Shown: one piece after another, positions 1-11,657 of the stretch
How the letters are laid out: each line of letters starts with the position of its first letter
Numbering within the stretch: position 1 is the stretch's first letter
From: Cryptomeria japonica
Lineage: Eukaryota > Streptophyta > Pinopsida > Cupressales > Cupressaceae
Assembly: GCF_030272615.1 (NCBI RefSeq)
Contig: NC_081413.1
Span: 335,336,302 to 335,400,301, forward strand
Direction: 5' to 3'
Length of the DNA: 64,000 nucleotides
Position numbers and translations under genes: made by a program
Notes under the pieces: model-generated
Seen by the model: the letters and a program-made list of their open reading frames with translations, nothing else
What the model was told of the DNA's origin: nothing
Databases searched by the model: none

Positions 1-639
1 CGACTCATAGTGAACAACTTAGACCTAGAGTATGTGAGGGGAAATTGTGCCAACTCCGAACCACATACCATTGGGATTTAAAGACACGCTCAAACCTATG
101 GAGCCAGGTGGAGTCGATGTCTGGTACCTGCAAATTCTGCATCCACAAAGCAATGATACGACATATGCATATATATATATATATTATAACAGACAAGGGT
201 TAGAGAATTGCAACAACACATCCCACTCGCAATGAGTGATGTGGAATTGTCTCTATCCTGAAGATAGTCATACAACAATCAAACACACCATAAGATCAAC
301 TCATCATAGATAATCATTAAATATGGTTAGTACATAAAAACATCATCAAGTGCATGATTAGTATAATTCACAATTATAGTAAGGCATGTAAAATCCATCA
401 ACAATTATGCTCATCAAATCACCTGATCAATATAATCTTTCGATAGTCAATCACATAATAAGCATATAGTTTCTAATAAATCACACAATCATTAATGATA
501 GTATCAACATCCTATAAATCATCTGAAATAGCCTATGCCCAATAGTGTTTATCACGCATGAATTAAAGGTCAAAACTAGTCAAACAAGTCAAGTCAAGGG
601 TGGACCCTACAGTTATATGTGAAAAATAATGTTTATGAG
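1..639. other. Unassigned AT-rich sequence
   Basis: I see no gene and no recognisable retroelement domain here. A short AT dinucleotide run lies near 167-187. The stretch could be old LTR or spacer sequence, but I cannot align it to any other part of the window. Confidence 0.5.
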
Positions 640-793
640 AGAGATTTAGATCAGTTTTAGATTGGACTGCACTCCTCAGGAGGAGTTGCTGGGATTTTTC
701 AGTTTTTCATTGTTATATCTTCTATGAGAAATGTTTGGCATTTCTTGGCACTTAGATGTTTCCTTTTTCGCATCTAGTGTTGCCATCAATGCC

Positions 794-805
794 AAAGGGG
801 GAGAT
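794..805 (+). promoter_or_regulatory. Polypurine tract of COP-A
   Basis: AAAGGGGGAGAT lies directly before the LTR terminus TGTTGAC. The same tract precedes the 3' LTRs of COP-E and COP-G, where it would prime plus-strand DNA synthesis. Confidence 0.8.
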
Positions 806-1911
806 TGTTGACAATATGGAGGAATTGGTTATGTGTTGCATTGATGTTTTGTCATTGATGTCAACACTAGCTGTTATGGTTGGTTATCGGTAGACAGGTT
901 TTGGTTACCGGTAGAATAACTAGTGTTATCAGTAAGGGTTTAAGGTTTTACCGATAGAGATTTTACTAAGAATATTTCACAGAATGCATAAGTGGTGTTG
1001 GTGCAGCTTGTAGATGGAATTCAGGATGCAGAAGGTGATCCTTGATCGTGCCTCAACTGATTGGAGACATCACTTTGGCGTGGTGGACCCAGATTAGGTC
1101 TGGTACCTAACTAGGTTATGGACCGGTATCATGTTAACGTGTTCTCTATACGTTATCGAGATGTTTTATTGATTGGTTAATGTTGTTTTGATCTTAAGCC
1201 GACATGGCATATCATTGTAATATGGATGTATGTAATGATATTATTGTAATATCTTTTAGGTGGCTGACCTAATAGGTTTAGGCCTTAGGGTTTGTATAAA
1301 TTGATGTAATATCTCATTGTATATCATAGTATGGGAATGAAATATATGTCATGGTCATGGAATGAAATATCATATGCGAAGGAGATCTGGTTGATCATAG
1401 GTGATCGAATTGGGTTTAATTAAGAGGTTAAAGGCCTCCAGTATTGAGCTTAATCGGGACTGTAATTAGGCATGGTAGATGTTATCTCTGACAGTTTACT
1501 CTTCTAGATTATTGTCCAATTATCTTGAGGTGGTTATAACCTCTCTGTAGTCAGTGAGATTCCTTTGTAATGAGTAGTACGCTCTAGGCAGTGTGCCTTC
1601 CTGCATGTGCAGGCCCCTTGTTGTATCACATACTTTCTGTAGAAGTATCATTTGACTGTGCGTAGGATTCCCACCATGGTTTTTCCCTTTACCGGGTTTT
1701 CCACGTATAAATCATGGTGTTATGTTGTATGGTTGGATTATGTTAATTTTCTATTTCATTCTTAAGTTTTATTGCTTACCGATATCTATTTCTTCTATTC
1801 TGGTATTCAATGTTTATGAGCTCCGGTTAAAGGTTATAAAGTGGTTTGATTAATATAATCTATTGACAACTAATTCACCCCCTCGTCTCAGTTGTCCACC
1901 GATTATCCTAA
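806..1911 (+). repeat. COP-A 3' LTR
   Basis: The LTR begins TGTTGAC and is about 1.1 kb long. It contains the conserved copia LTR segments of this window in plus orientation, including the TTTTCCC/CCGGGTTTTCC region and the distal AATTCACCCCC motif. The expected terminus ATCCTAACA reads ATCCTAAG, so the last bases are altered or lost at the junction with COP-B. Confidence 0.8.
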
Positions 1912-3507
1912 GACTTCTATGCTCTGTTCTCTAACTTCTGGCTTCACCGGTTCCAGTTCCAAAAACAATGTGTTAGGTTCTTCTTCTTCCTTCTCCTTGC
2001 TGATTTCTTCTGATTTCTCAGGAAATTCCTCAACTCGGACATTGACACTTTCAATGATCTTCTTAGTCTGACTGTTGTAGCACTTGTAATCTTTTTTCTT
2101 GGTGGAGTAACCAAGAAATATGCCTTCATCACTTTTGGCATCAAACTTACCAATATAGTCACTTCTTTTAATAAAACATCTACTACTAAATATTTTGAAG
2201 TAACTTACATTAAGTGATCTACCATACCAGTATTCATAAGGTGTTTTGTCTTTACCTCTTTTAACTAGTATCTGGTTCATTGTGTAAATAGTTGTACTGA
2301 TAGCTTCTCTCCAAAATGTCTTAGCTACACCTCCTTGTATTAACATAGTCCTAGCAGCTTCAACTACTGATTAGTTGTTCCTTTCTGCAATACCATTCTG
2401 ATGTGGTGTCCTTGGTGCAGATATCTGCCTCTTGATTTCATTGTCTTCACAGTATCTAGTGAATTTCTCTAAAGTAAATTCACCACCTTGGTCAATTCTT
2501 AAGCACTTTAGATTCTTTCCACTTTCATTCTTATCCAAGGCTCTGAATACCTTAAATTTTTTGAATGCTTATGTCTTGTCTTACAAGAATGTGACCCACA
2601 TCATCCTTGAGCAGTCATCGGTAAATATAATGAAGTGTTGATCTCCTTGAATACTCCTAGTCCTCATTGGTCCACATAGGTCAGTATGAACCAAATCTAG
2701 CAAATGTTCAGCTGAGAAATATTTTCTCTTGAAGGTTGAGGATGTCATTTTTCCTAATTGACATTCCTTGCACAAAGCATTCACTAGTTTGTCCAACTGT
2801 GGAAAACCTCTTACTGATTTTGAATTTTCAACTATTACAATGTTATCAAAATTCACATGGAAAAACCTCCTATGCCAAAGTCAACTATCTTCAACTTTTG
2901 CAATCAAACAACTATGGAATTTAGAGTTTAAGTGAAATAAGTTACATCTGGTTTGTTTTCCGGATGCAATCAGTTCACCTTTGCTTCCAAAGATCTTGAA
3001 AACTCCATTCTTGAATTGTAATGGGTAACCTTTGTCATTGAGTTGAGCAACACTCAAAAGATTGTGTTTCAGACCTTCAACTTAGTAGACATCATCTGCA
3101 CTACTCTTACCATTCAGGGAGATGGATCCTTTCCCTTTCACCATGCAGGGAGAGTCATTCCCAAATCTCACAACACCTCCATCAAACTCTTTCAAATAAA
3201 TAAAATTGCTCTAGTCACCAGTCATATGGTGTGAACAACCACTATCTATAATCCAGTCATCTAAACTATCCGAGCAAGAGACCAATTCCTTCTGATATGA
3301 TATCTCTTCTTTGATAGCAATAAAGAGAATGTCCTCATTTGCGTCACCCTCAAATTCTTCATCTGTAATGTGTCCATCCACTGCAAAACATTTCAATGAG
3401 ACAATCTCTTTTTCCTTTTCCTTTAAATTTCCTATATTTCTCACGCTTTTCCTCATTATCTCCATTGGGACAGTTAGCAGCAATATGTCCAATCCGGTTA
3501 CATGCAA
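1912..3507 (-). pseudogene. pol: COP-B protease and integrase, truncated
   Basis: The protease active site reads WIIDSGCSHHMTGD near 3215-3260. It is followed by the conserved region ending HNLLSVAQL. The integrase zinc-binding start WHRRFFHVNFD lies near 2850-2880 and its CKEC pair near 2760. The catalytic core starts at HTDLCGP, and the C-terminal part carries the KFDAKSDEGIFLGYS motif near 2100-2150. Several stops and frameshifts interrupt the frame, for example before the residues that follow MTGD. The frame ends at 1912 in the acidic linker that normally leads into reverse transcriptase. Confidence 0.82.
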
Positions 3508-4306
3508 AACATTTCAATGGTAGTTTATCTTTGTACTTACAGGTACCTCTGGGTAACTGCTTGGCCAACAATGCTTCAATTTCCATCAGACTGTCATCAT
3601 CATCTACCTCTCAGCTGGATATGGATTCATGACTATAAATAGCTTCTTTGCTTTTCCTTACCGATGGGGTTGAGACCGAGGCTTTAAATGCAGATTTTGA
3701 CCTCTAAACACTTCCATCAAAACCATTTAATTCAAAAGTAGTCAATTTACCAGTGATAGAGTCAAGAGTTACCTTTGTCTTGTGAATAGATTTGAGTTCT
3801 TGAATAACTTCAACTCTGATACCGTAGACTGGTAGAAGGGTTCTCAACACCTTTCTAACCACAGTGGAATCCTCCACTATAGCTCCATCACTTTTGATTT
3901 CTCCAACTATCTCCTTGATTCTTTGACCATATTGTTGAATGTTTTCACCTTCAGCCATTCTCATGTCATAAAATTTTCCTCTTAGACTCTATTCCTTGGC
4001 AATCTTTACATGCTCATCACTGCCATATATTTCTTCCAGTTTCTTCCAAACTTCATATGCAATCTCCAATCCATGAACATCAACATACTTTGAATCAGAC
4101 AAGGTACTGATGATGGCTTCCAATGCTTGATTGTTCTCTTGTTGCTCCTTCTTCTGATCATTTGTTGGAATTCCACTAGGCAAGTTATACTCAGTAATAA
4201 CTTGATCCCAATACCAACTTCCTAAGCTCTTGATGTAAATCTTCATCCCATCACTCCAGATTCTGTAGTTATCTCTATTAAATTTCAGACCTTCTCTCTT
4301 CATCAT
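3420..4306 (-). pseudogene. gag: COP-B gag (UBN2-type capsid and CCHC knuckle), decayed
   Basis: The frame opens at 4306 with the residues typical of copia gag (NRDNYRIWSDGMKIYIKSLG) and runs through stop codons near 3990 and 3704 in one frame to a zinc knuckle at about 3480-3530. The knuckle is CFACNRIGHIAANC, an intact CX2CX4HX4C. The usual role of this protein is to form the virus-like particle and bind the element RNA. A frameshift near 3420-3440 separates it from the protease frame: the residues after the knuckle are out of frame with the downstream acidic stretch. The start at 4306 lies just downstream of the PBS, as expected. Confidence 0.8.
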
Positions 4307-4362
4307 TTTCTCCTAGATCTTTTCCTCAAGTTGTTAGGCTTATACTCAAGAGGACCTGGAAA

Positions 4363-4374
4363 GATCTGATACCA
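4363..4374 (-). promoter_or_regulatory. COP-B primer-binding site
   Basis: On the minus strand the site reads TGGTATCAGATC, two bases after the LTR end. It matches the initiator tRNA-Met primer-binding site used by plant copia elements (TGGTATCAGAGC). Confidence 0.8.
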
Positions 4375-4376
4375 AT

Positions 4377-5761
4377 TGATAATATGATGAAACTATAAAG
4401 ATCTGGTCAACTACTAAGAGGGGTGGGAATTAGTAGATAGAAAATAAACTAAACTTTCACCAAACAAACTTTCAACTCTGAATCAACTCATAAAGTATAC
4501 TAGTTTATAAACTTAGACAAATCTCCAACTGCACTATTAAACTTTACCGGTTGTCCTAATACTCAATGACACAATGCAAGAGATCTTGAAACTTAAATAC
4601 CATTTGACAAAACCTTAAACAACTTCACTAAAACCAATAAAAACATGTTTCAGATCATTTCTAGTCATTCAAATATATCTATGCAGATTTACCAGTCATT
4701 CAAATCAACCATATAAAAAACATATCCACAAAATCATTCACCACTTGACACAATGATTTTTCATGTGGAAACCCAAATGGGAAAAACCATGGTGGGGATG
4801 AATACCCATAAGAATTTTGAACTCTTCTGAAGTTCGACCTGTTAGGAGCCAATCCTTATTAGAAGCTTATACAATAATGTCCTGTTAGGAACAGATCCAG
4901 TTAAGGACCACCTGGTTAAGGGATTGACTACAAATACCCTGTTAAAGGCAATACCCCATTAAAGATAACCTCGGTGGAGGATTTTAAATCCAAGCTAATG
5001 GATCACCTGGTTAGAGGATTTTAACAACAAGCCTGTTAAAGCTTACTTGGTTAAGGGATTTAACTATTGTAATGGATGGAGAAGAATAGGTTCTTAACTG
5101 ATCTGGAAATAACACTTCCTTGCTAAATCATATCCTTTATCGCTCCTATCTGCCTTCACAAAACTATGCAGATACACCTCCTAGTTTGGTAAAAATCACT
5201 CACACACTTAACCAAATTGCCAACACTTCATTGAAATAAAGCATCGACCTTATAAGAAAATACATTAGGTCGGTAACACAACACAAAACCTACAAATCTC
5301 ATAGATATTACAAACATATCGGTTCAATCTTTACCGTTAGATTATATGCAATCAACATTACATTCTTCTAGGCATCTTCAACCATTTATGGATCACTGCA
5401 TATTGAATCCTGTAACTCATCACATATTTTTCACTTCATGCTATGCATTTGATCATTCCCAATATAAATGGCTATCTTCACATGCCAAAACCATTTTGAA
5501 ACTCATCATGTGCATCATGATTATGTTACATATTCATCAACGATCATCATTCGGTCATAGATCATCACAATCGATCTCCAAACTTCATCGGTTAGGGTTC
5601 TGCATCTCAACTGGTTAGGGCTACCGGTTGATCTTAACTGCATCAATACTGGTTGCTTTACTGCATCATTAGTGGTAGCTATACTAGCTTTATTAGCGGT
5701 TGCAATTGACATCAATGACAACACTATACTTCTCCAATGCAATCTTCATGCAATTCCAACA
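4377..5761 (-). repeat. COP-B 5' LTR
   Basis: In plus coordinates the LTR runs from TGATAATATG to TTCCAACA, about 1385 bp, so on its own strand it begins TGTTGGAATTGC. The next bases, ACAAT, match the interrupted COP-C reverse transcriptase sequence and may be one copy of the target-site duplication. The other end of COP-B is lost, so this cannot be confirmed. Confidence 0.8.
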
Positions 5762-7530
5762 ACAATATCCTTTACAAACCAATATAGCCTTATTCCTTAC
5801 AAATTGACCATCTTCATTCAATTTATTCCTAAAAACCCATTTAGTTCCAATAACATTCTTATTTTTAGGTTGGGGAAATAAAGTCCATATGTTATTCTTC
5901 TCAATCTAATCTAATTCTTCTTCCATAGTTTTCAAACAACATTCATATTTACATGCTTCAATTACTGATACCAGTTCAACTTGAGAAATCAAACATACCT
6001 CATTAGTTGCCAGTCTTATTCTTCTCATCACTCCATTGTTCTTATCCCCAATGATCTGATCTTTAGAATGATTCAATCTCACATACCTAGGAGTTTTCTG
6101 ACTCTCTATCCCTCTTCCTAGTTCTTCAATTACTGTTGAATTTTCTGATACTTCCGTAGTAACTGGTTCAACACTCTGTTCTGATAAAGGTGCTATCGAT
6201 TAAGATATAATCATTTCCACCGCCGGTTCTTCCTCATAAACTCTGATTTAACCTCTATTCAGCTCATCCATCTTGACATTAGCACTCTCAACAATTCTTT
6301 TCCATCCCTTGTTATAACAATTATATGCTTTGATTTCATTAGAATAACCAAGAAATATGCCTTCATCACATCTAGGATCAAATTTTCTAATGATATAATC
6401 TCTTCAGATATAACATTTACTACCAAAGATTTCGAAATATTTAACTGTGGGTGTATTGCCAAACCATAATTCATAGGGTGTCTTACCAGTTTCTCCTTTG
6501 ATATGTACTCTGTTGAATGTATACACTATTATGCTCACTGCTTCTCTCTAGTAGATATGAGGTAGACTAGCTTCCATCATCATTATTCTAGCAACATCCA
6601 AGATAGTTTTGTTCTTCCTTTCCACAACTCCATTCTGCTAAGGTGTCCGGGGAGCAAAAAATTGTCTCCTAATACCATGCTTCTCATAAAAGTTATTAAA
6701 CTCACCAGATGTGAATTCTCCACCATGATCTAACCTCAAACACTTAATTAATCATGTCTCAGTTTCTACTTTAGCCTTAAAGATTTTAAACTTTTCAAAA
6801 GCCTCAGATTTCTCCCTTAGAAAAGTAACCCACATCATTCTGGAATAATCATCAATGATTAGCATTAAATATCTATCACCTTGAAATTTTTTAACTCTAG
6901 CAAGGCCACACAAATCAGTATGAATTTTCCCATTTGACATTCTTTACATACTAGTTTATAGGGCTTCACAATTTTAGGTATATCTCTTACTGTCTTAGTT
7001 GAACTGATCTTTACAATGCAATCAAACTTCACATGACATAGGCTTTTTTTCCATAGCCAACTCTCATCAATTTGTGCAATCAAACATGTCTTCTCACCAG
7101 AATTCAAATTAAATATATTACCTTTTGTCTGTGTACCGGTTGTAATCTCCAAACCAGATCTATTAATGATTTTGCATTTTCCATCCTTGAACTGTAATTG
7201 AAATCCCTTATCCACCAATTGTCCTAGACTCAAAAGATTATGGCTCAAACCTTCAACAAAATAAACATTATCAATATTGTGCTTACCATCCAATGATATA
7301 TTTCCTTTTCCTTTGATCATACATACTTTGTCATCTCCAAATCTAACCAGACCACCATCAAATTCTTGCAAAGATAGAAACTTCCCTTTATGACCAGTCA
7401 TATGATGTGAACATCCACTATCAATTACCCATTTATCCTTGTCTTCAATTTTAGCAACAAGCGCCTTTTCTTCAGGTAAATTCTCTTCCAGTGCCAAAAC
7501 ATCTTCCTTGATAGCCAAGAACACTCATTC
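5762..7530 (-). pseudogene. pol: COP-C protease, integrase and RT start, decayed
   Basis: The protease site WVIDSGCSHHMTGH lies near 7395-7440. The integrase N-terminus reads LWKKSLCHVKFD, where COP-E has LWHKRLCHVNFD, so the first zinc-binding histidine is lost. The CKEC pair is present near 6945. The integrase core continues at 6752-6940 (HTDLCGL, DDYSRMMWVTFL) in another frame, and the C-terminal GIFLG-like region lies at 6259-6474. The frame then passes through the integrase-RT linker and ends at VCKGYC, where COP-B begins. The damage makes it non-functional. Confidence 0.8.
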
Positions 7531-7689
7531 CTTTCCATTGCTAGAACCACTAGCAGAGTCTTCTGTCAGTTCATCATCAGAGTCAGTAATACTTTCCTCA
7601 TCTACTAGGTAGCATGATTTGTCTTTGTTTTTCTTGCACTTGTACTTGTTTTGATATTTAGGGTTAGGCTTAAAATATCTTCTAACTCT

Positions 7690-8640
7690 TTCTTCAAATA
7701 TTGAATTCCTTTCAGGACATCTAGATGCAAAATGACCAATCTTATTACATGCAAATCATTTAAAAGGTTCGTTTCCTTCATACTTACTTCCTACCGGTTC
7801 TTTAGGTACTTGTTTAGAAAATAGTGCTTCAAGTTTCTCAAACTTATCATCTTCTCTCTTCATATCATGCAATTCCTTTGCATATAAATATTTCCAATCT
7901 TTCTTACCGGTAGATGATGCAGATGCATGAAAAGCAGGTTTAGACTTCACAACTCCAGAAGGTCCAAATTATTCAAGCTCAAAAGAAGATAATTTCCCAA
8001 CCAAGGTATCTCTATTGATAGAAGTATTAGCTATTATTCTTAATTCATTAATTGTAGTAGCCTTGATCTTGTAAGTCGGTGGTAGGGCTCTCATAACTTT
8101 AGAAACAATTTCATCTTCACTTAGAGTTCCACCACAACATTGAATTCCCACAACAATCTCATTTACCCTTTCCATGAATGCAGTAATCCTTTCATCTTCT
8201 TTCATCTTCAGGTTTTCATTTCTCACTCGGTACCATCAAGTTTAGAAATCTTCATAGTAAGGTCACCTTCATTAAGAGTATCCAACTTATCCCATATAAA
8301 CTTTGTAGATGATTTGTCAGTTAATCCCATTATTTGTTGATAAGAAAGTGCACACAAGAGGGCTTCTCTTACTATACAATCATTCTCAAGCTCCTTATCC
8401 AAGTTTTTTTGAGGAGGGTTGTCAAATTATAGACTATAAGGAGTAACACCATTTTGTGTGATCTCCCAAATCTCCTTTCCAAGACATCTCAGATGAGTCT
8501 CCATCTGAATCTTCCATATTGTGTAATTTGTTCCTTCAAGCCTAGGAATATCTCTCCAAAAGATAGCTCTAGATGAACTAGATGAACTTGAATTGTTAGT
8601 CACCATAGGATCTTCCTCAAGCTGTTAAGCTTTCTGTAGA
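7690..8640 (-). pseudogene. gag: COP-C gag, decayed
   Basis: The frame holds the copia gag region with the conserved VNEIVVGIQCCGG and VMRALPPTYKIKATTINELR segments at about 8040-8200, as in COP-E. A Lys-rich linker follows, then a zinc knuckle near 7700-7760. The first cysteine of that knuckle is now a stop codon, while ACNKIGHFASRC is still readable. Several further stops break the frame, and the N-terminal part between 8230 and 8640 is readable only in pieces. It lies directly downstream of the PBS, as gag should. Confidence 0.75.
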
Positions 8641-8649
8641 GAGGACTAG

Positions 8650-8662
8650 AGCTTTGATACCA
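8650..8662 (-). promoter_or_regulatory. COP-C primer-binding site
   Basis: On the minus strand the site reads TGGTATCAAAGC, two bases from the LTR end. It is one mismatch away from the initiator tRNA-Met site. Confidence 0.8.
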
Positions 8663-8664
8663 AT

Positions 8665-9887
8665 TGTTAGACAATTCAAATAACCAGAAGACAACTAAGA
8701 GGGGGGGTGAATCAGTTGTCACAGATTACTAAAACATTTAGCAATTAATATCGAAACCCAAAGCATTAATACTGCAATGCTTAAACCAAATACGAGGATA
8801 GCAGTTAAACCAATTAACCATGAACAATAATCAGACACTAAATACCATCTACATGACACCAATATTTATAAGTGGAAAACCCAGTAAAGGGAAAAACCAT
8901 GGTGGGAAGCATACCCACAGTCAGATAATACTTCTGTAGTAAGTATATGAATTACAATTCAGGGGCCTAAACTTCCAAGAAGACTAACAACCTAGAGTGC
9001 ACTGCACATCACAAAAGGAATCTCACTGACTACATAGAAATATAGACTACAATCCGATAGAATGAATGAACTATAAAGATGTCATCTCCTATGCTCGAGT
9101 ATAATTCCAGTTAAGCTCAATACCGAAGGACTAAATCCTCTTACATAAACCAACTTGATCTCTAATGATCGACTAGATCCTCTGCTTGAATGATATTACA
9201 TTATTCACACATTACATATCTGTATCCCATTCCCATGACCATGATCTACAATGAGATCTTACATCATATATATACAAACCCTCGACAATAAACAATTAGG
9301 TCAGTTACAAGACAATAAACCAATTACATAATTACAAAACATGTCGGCCTTAGACCAAACAAATAATATTCAACCCATAAGACATCCCAAAAACACATCG
9401 AGAGGTCCAATCCACACGTTACATTAAGCCGGTCCATAACCTAGATCAACCGAGACCCAATATAGGTCCACATGCTAAAATAATGATCCCGATCTGCCAA
9501 GTCTCGAACATGATCACCATCAACATCCTGAATCTCCACCAGAAGCTGCACCGACACAACTTATGCATATCATCAAATATCTTCATCAAAACTTTGCCGA
9601 TGAAACCCTCACTAGAACCACAAACCAAGCTTCCAAGAAAACATGATAGCATCCGATCACCAGATTAAAACCAACTGACTGAATATGAACATGAGTAGCA
9701 TGAATAAGACAATTCCATAACCAAATCATATTGAAGCATACCAGATCATGTCAGATCCAAACCAACCAGAAACCACACATCCTACCAGGACCAAAAGGGT
9801 GCCAATAAAGCATCCAAAACAGCTAGTGTTGACATCAATGACAAAACATCAATACAACACATAATCAATTCCTCCAAATGGCCAACA
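8665..9887 (-). repeat. COP-C 5' LTR
   Basis: The LTR is about 1.22 kb, TGTTAGAC to GGCCAACA in plus coordinates. It aligns as a reverse complement with the COP-A LTR and in the same direction with the COP-E LTRs, with clear divergence. A run of seven G follows the terminus (AGAGGGGGGGTGAATCAG), as in all copia LTRs here. Confidence 0.85.
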
Positions 9888-10306
9888 ATTTTGAAGCTCT
9901 ATTCATCTGTGTTTGTTGCATAACTGATTATTATCAAGTAGCACTTTCATTTTATATGTACTGTTGTGCATTTCATCCATCTCAAGCTCCATCTAGGTTA
10001 AGAATCACCATAGCACTAGCCATCCTTGAGAATTCTCCTTATTGTTGAGCCCATATCTGATATTTTTTGCTTAATTTTGGTGAAGGTATAAGTATGGCAA
10101 AGAGATTATAAGTTCATCAAAGGATCACCCTCCTGGGTTTTGCAGAGCCCAAAGTGTAGAAGGATAAGCAGTAATCCTTTTCATATGTTGTTCCAGGTCC
10201 TTGGAGATATTAAATAGTTGGAGTTGGCTTCTCTTCTAATAAAATCTGAAGAATCAACTTGGTTTTTGCCTGCTCGCAGTGTAAACCCCATAATGAGACA
10301 CCAACA
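9888..10306 (+). repeat. GYP-1 5' LTR, truncated
   Basis: Only the distal 419 bp remain. They match 25555-25967 closely over stretches such as GGATCACCCTCCTGGGTTTT. The end is placed at ACCAACA because both copies share ACCAAC at the same offset and the PBS follows four bases later. The left part was removed when COP-C inserted. Confidence 0.85.
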
Positions 10307-10518
10307 AAAATGGTGACTCTATTGGGGATAGTTTTCTAGAATCTCTAGTTAGAAAAGACCAAATCAGGATATTGTTTGAGATTAACCCATTTGAGCCACC
10401 AACAAAAATGTCGACTCTGCTAGGGACTTTTCAGTATCTCTGGTAAATAATTGAGCTGTAATTGGTTTCCATATTGACCCATCCAAGTCACCAACAAAAA
10501 TGGCGGCTCTATTGGGGA
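10297..10518 (+). promoter_or_regulatory. Triplicated primer-binding segment of GYP-1
   Basis: Three copies of CACCAACAAAAATG(G/T)(C/T)G(A/G)CTCT occur in tandem. The PBS-like parts lie at 10311-10328 (TGGTGACTCTATTGGGGA), 10409-10426 (TGTCGACTCTGCTAGGGA) and 10501-10518 (TGGCGGCTCTATTGGGGA), 98 and 92 bp apart. TGGCGACTCTG resembles the tRNA-Arg-type PBS described for Ogre elements. Each copy includes the last bases of the LTR (ACCAACA), so the repeated unit spans the LTR-PBS boundary. Only the first copy sits next to the true LTR end. Confidence 0.75.
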
Positions 10519-10827
10519 ACAATGCATAGTTGCAGTCAGTTGTGTCATCTATTTGGAAAATTGCGTTGAAATTATATCACATTTCTGTGATTTGAAGGTT
10601 GAGTCTGTGCTTTGTGTTTCTAGTTCATTTTCTTGACCGTAAAAGGTGTTTTGCATTTGTTAAAATGATTTTCTTATTTCTAAACAAGGTTCATAACTTA
10701 TTTCAAAGAGTACCAAAATACTATTTTATTCAGTATCCCGAAGTAATTTGGGTGGGAACTCTGAAATATCTATGCCAGTGCATGTATTTTGAAGATTTCA
10801 AATAACTCTTTGAAATATTTTGTCACT
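10519..10827 (+). other. GYP-1 leader between PBS and first ORF
   Basis: This is untranslated leader sequence of about 300 bases. It holds only short open frames and I see no motif in it. Confidence 0.5.
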
Positions 10828-11657
10828 ATGAGTAAACCTAAGAACACTAGAGGTTACATGCAGCTACATCCTGAAGAAGGATTAGAAGAGCTTCCTGCAG
10901 TTACATTGAGGATTGGAACAAGAAGAAACATAGAAAGAAGCAATGCTCCCTCGTCATGGAAACCCAAGCACAAGAATGCAAGTAAGTCATCATTGCATCC
11001 TGTTTCTGAAGTTCATACAACTTCTTCTAAAAGTTCTAAATCAGATAGCATGGGATTTTTTGATTCTTTGTTTAACACACATGTACAAGAAGAAGTACAA
11101 CAATAAAATAAGGAGGTTTCTCAGGTTCAGTATTCAGAAAAGAAAAGAGGTCGGAGTAGAAGTAGAATTCATCAAGATGGTATTATTGGTGTACCTCCTC
11201 CTCTTGGCCCTAGGTCAAAACTTCCTTATAATTTGAATCAACCTAAGAATAAGGAGATGCTAACCTAATAGATTTAGGAGATGCTAATCTAATAGATTTA
11301 GGTGATACTTCTAGATTTGAAATAACTTTGCCAGATCATGAAGAGGTTTTTGGAGATATAAGCATATTAAAGACAAACCTCCAAGGACAAATTGACTTAA
11401 GAAAAAGAAAAGAAAAGGAGAAGGAGTATGAAGTTATAAATGTTGTGATTGAGAGGGACAACTTAATGGGGCAATTAGATACACTCAAAGATTTGAATCA
11501 TGAGAAAATTAAGCCTAATGTTGAGGGTCATGTTCTAATAGAAATTCTAGACAGGAAATCCAAACATGTTGTACAAGAAAATCCTAGGAGCCTTGCTGAT
11601 AGCCAAAAGCTAGTAGGTCTCAGTCAATTGAACGCTCAGATTCCCAAGTTAGATTAG
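10828..11657 (+). pseudogene. GYP-1 N-terminal ORF (gag N-terminus or separate ORF1)
   Basis: An ATG at 10828 opens a frame that begins MSKPKNTRGYMQLHPEEGLE. It runs through a stop at 11104 for another 50 codons, with an RGRSRSR basic stretch and a proline-rich GVPPPLGPR stretch. After several stops, a second frame from 11328 is highly charged (a run of alternating Lys, Arg and Glu, then IERDNLMGQLDTLKDL) and looks able to form a coiled coil. I recognise no catalytic motif. Ogre elements carry an extra ORF upstream of gag, and this may be its counterpart; that is inference from position and length only. Confidence 0.5.

Larger units (their letters stand above)
640..1911 (+). mobile_element. 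COP-A: 3' end of a plus-strand Ty1/copia element
   Basis: About 165 bases of 3' untranslated sequence, a polypurine tract and one LTR remain. The order PPT then LTR on the plus strand marks this as a 3' end. All coding sequence is missing upstream. The start is approximate. The LTR resembles that of COP-E more than that of COP-C, because both share the same stretch after the TGTTG terminus and the same distal end. On its right it abuts COP-B internal sequence that reads in the opposite direction. Confidence 0.75.
1912..5761 (-). mobile_element. COP-B: truncated Ty1/copia element
   Basis: Read on the minus strand the order is 5' LTR (5761-4377), PBS, gag, protease and integrase. The element then stops at 1912, before reverse transcriptase, where the COP-A LTR begins in the opposite orientation. 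RT, RNase H and the 3' LTR are missing. Its right LTR end interrupts the RT start of COP-C, so COP-B (or at least its 5' half) inserted into COP-C. Its gag and LTR differ clearly from those of COP-C and COP-E, so it is a separate copia family. Confidence 0.8.
5762..9887 (-). mobile_element. COP-C: Ty1/copia element truncated in RT
   Basis: On the minus strand the order is 5' LTR (9887-8665), PBS, gag, protease, integrase and the first codons of reverse transcriptase. The sequence is closely related to COP-E through gag, protease and integrase. It stops at 5762 inside the VCKGYC motif of RT, where the COP-B LTR starts. The rest of RT, RNase H and the 3' LTR are not found in the window. On the right, its LTR end cuts the 5' LTR of GYP-1, so COP-C is younger than GYP-1. 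Confidence 0.85.

Noticed and set aside
1-235. Short overlapping frames on both strands at the window start
   Set aside because: They are 60 codons or so, overlap each other and the AT repeat, and show no conserved motif.
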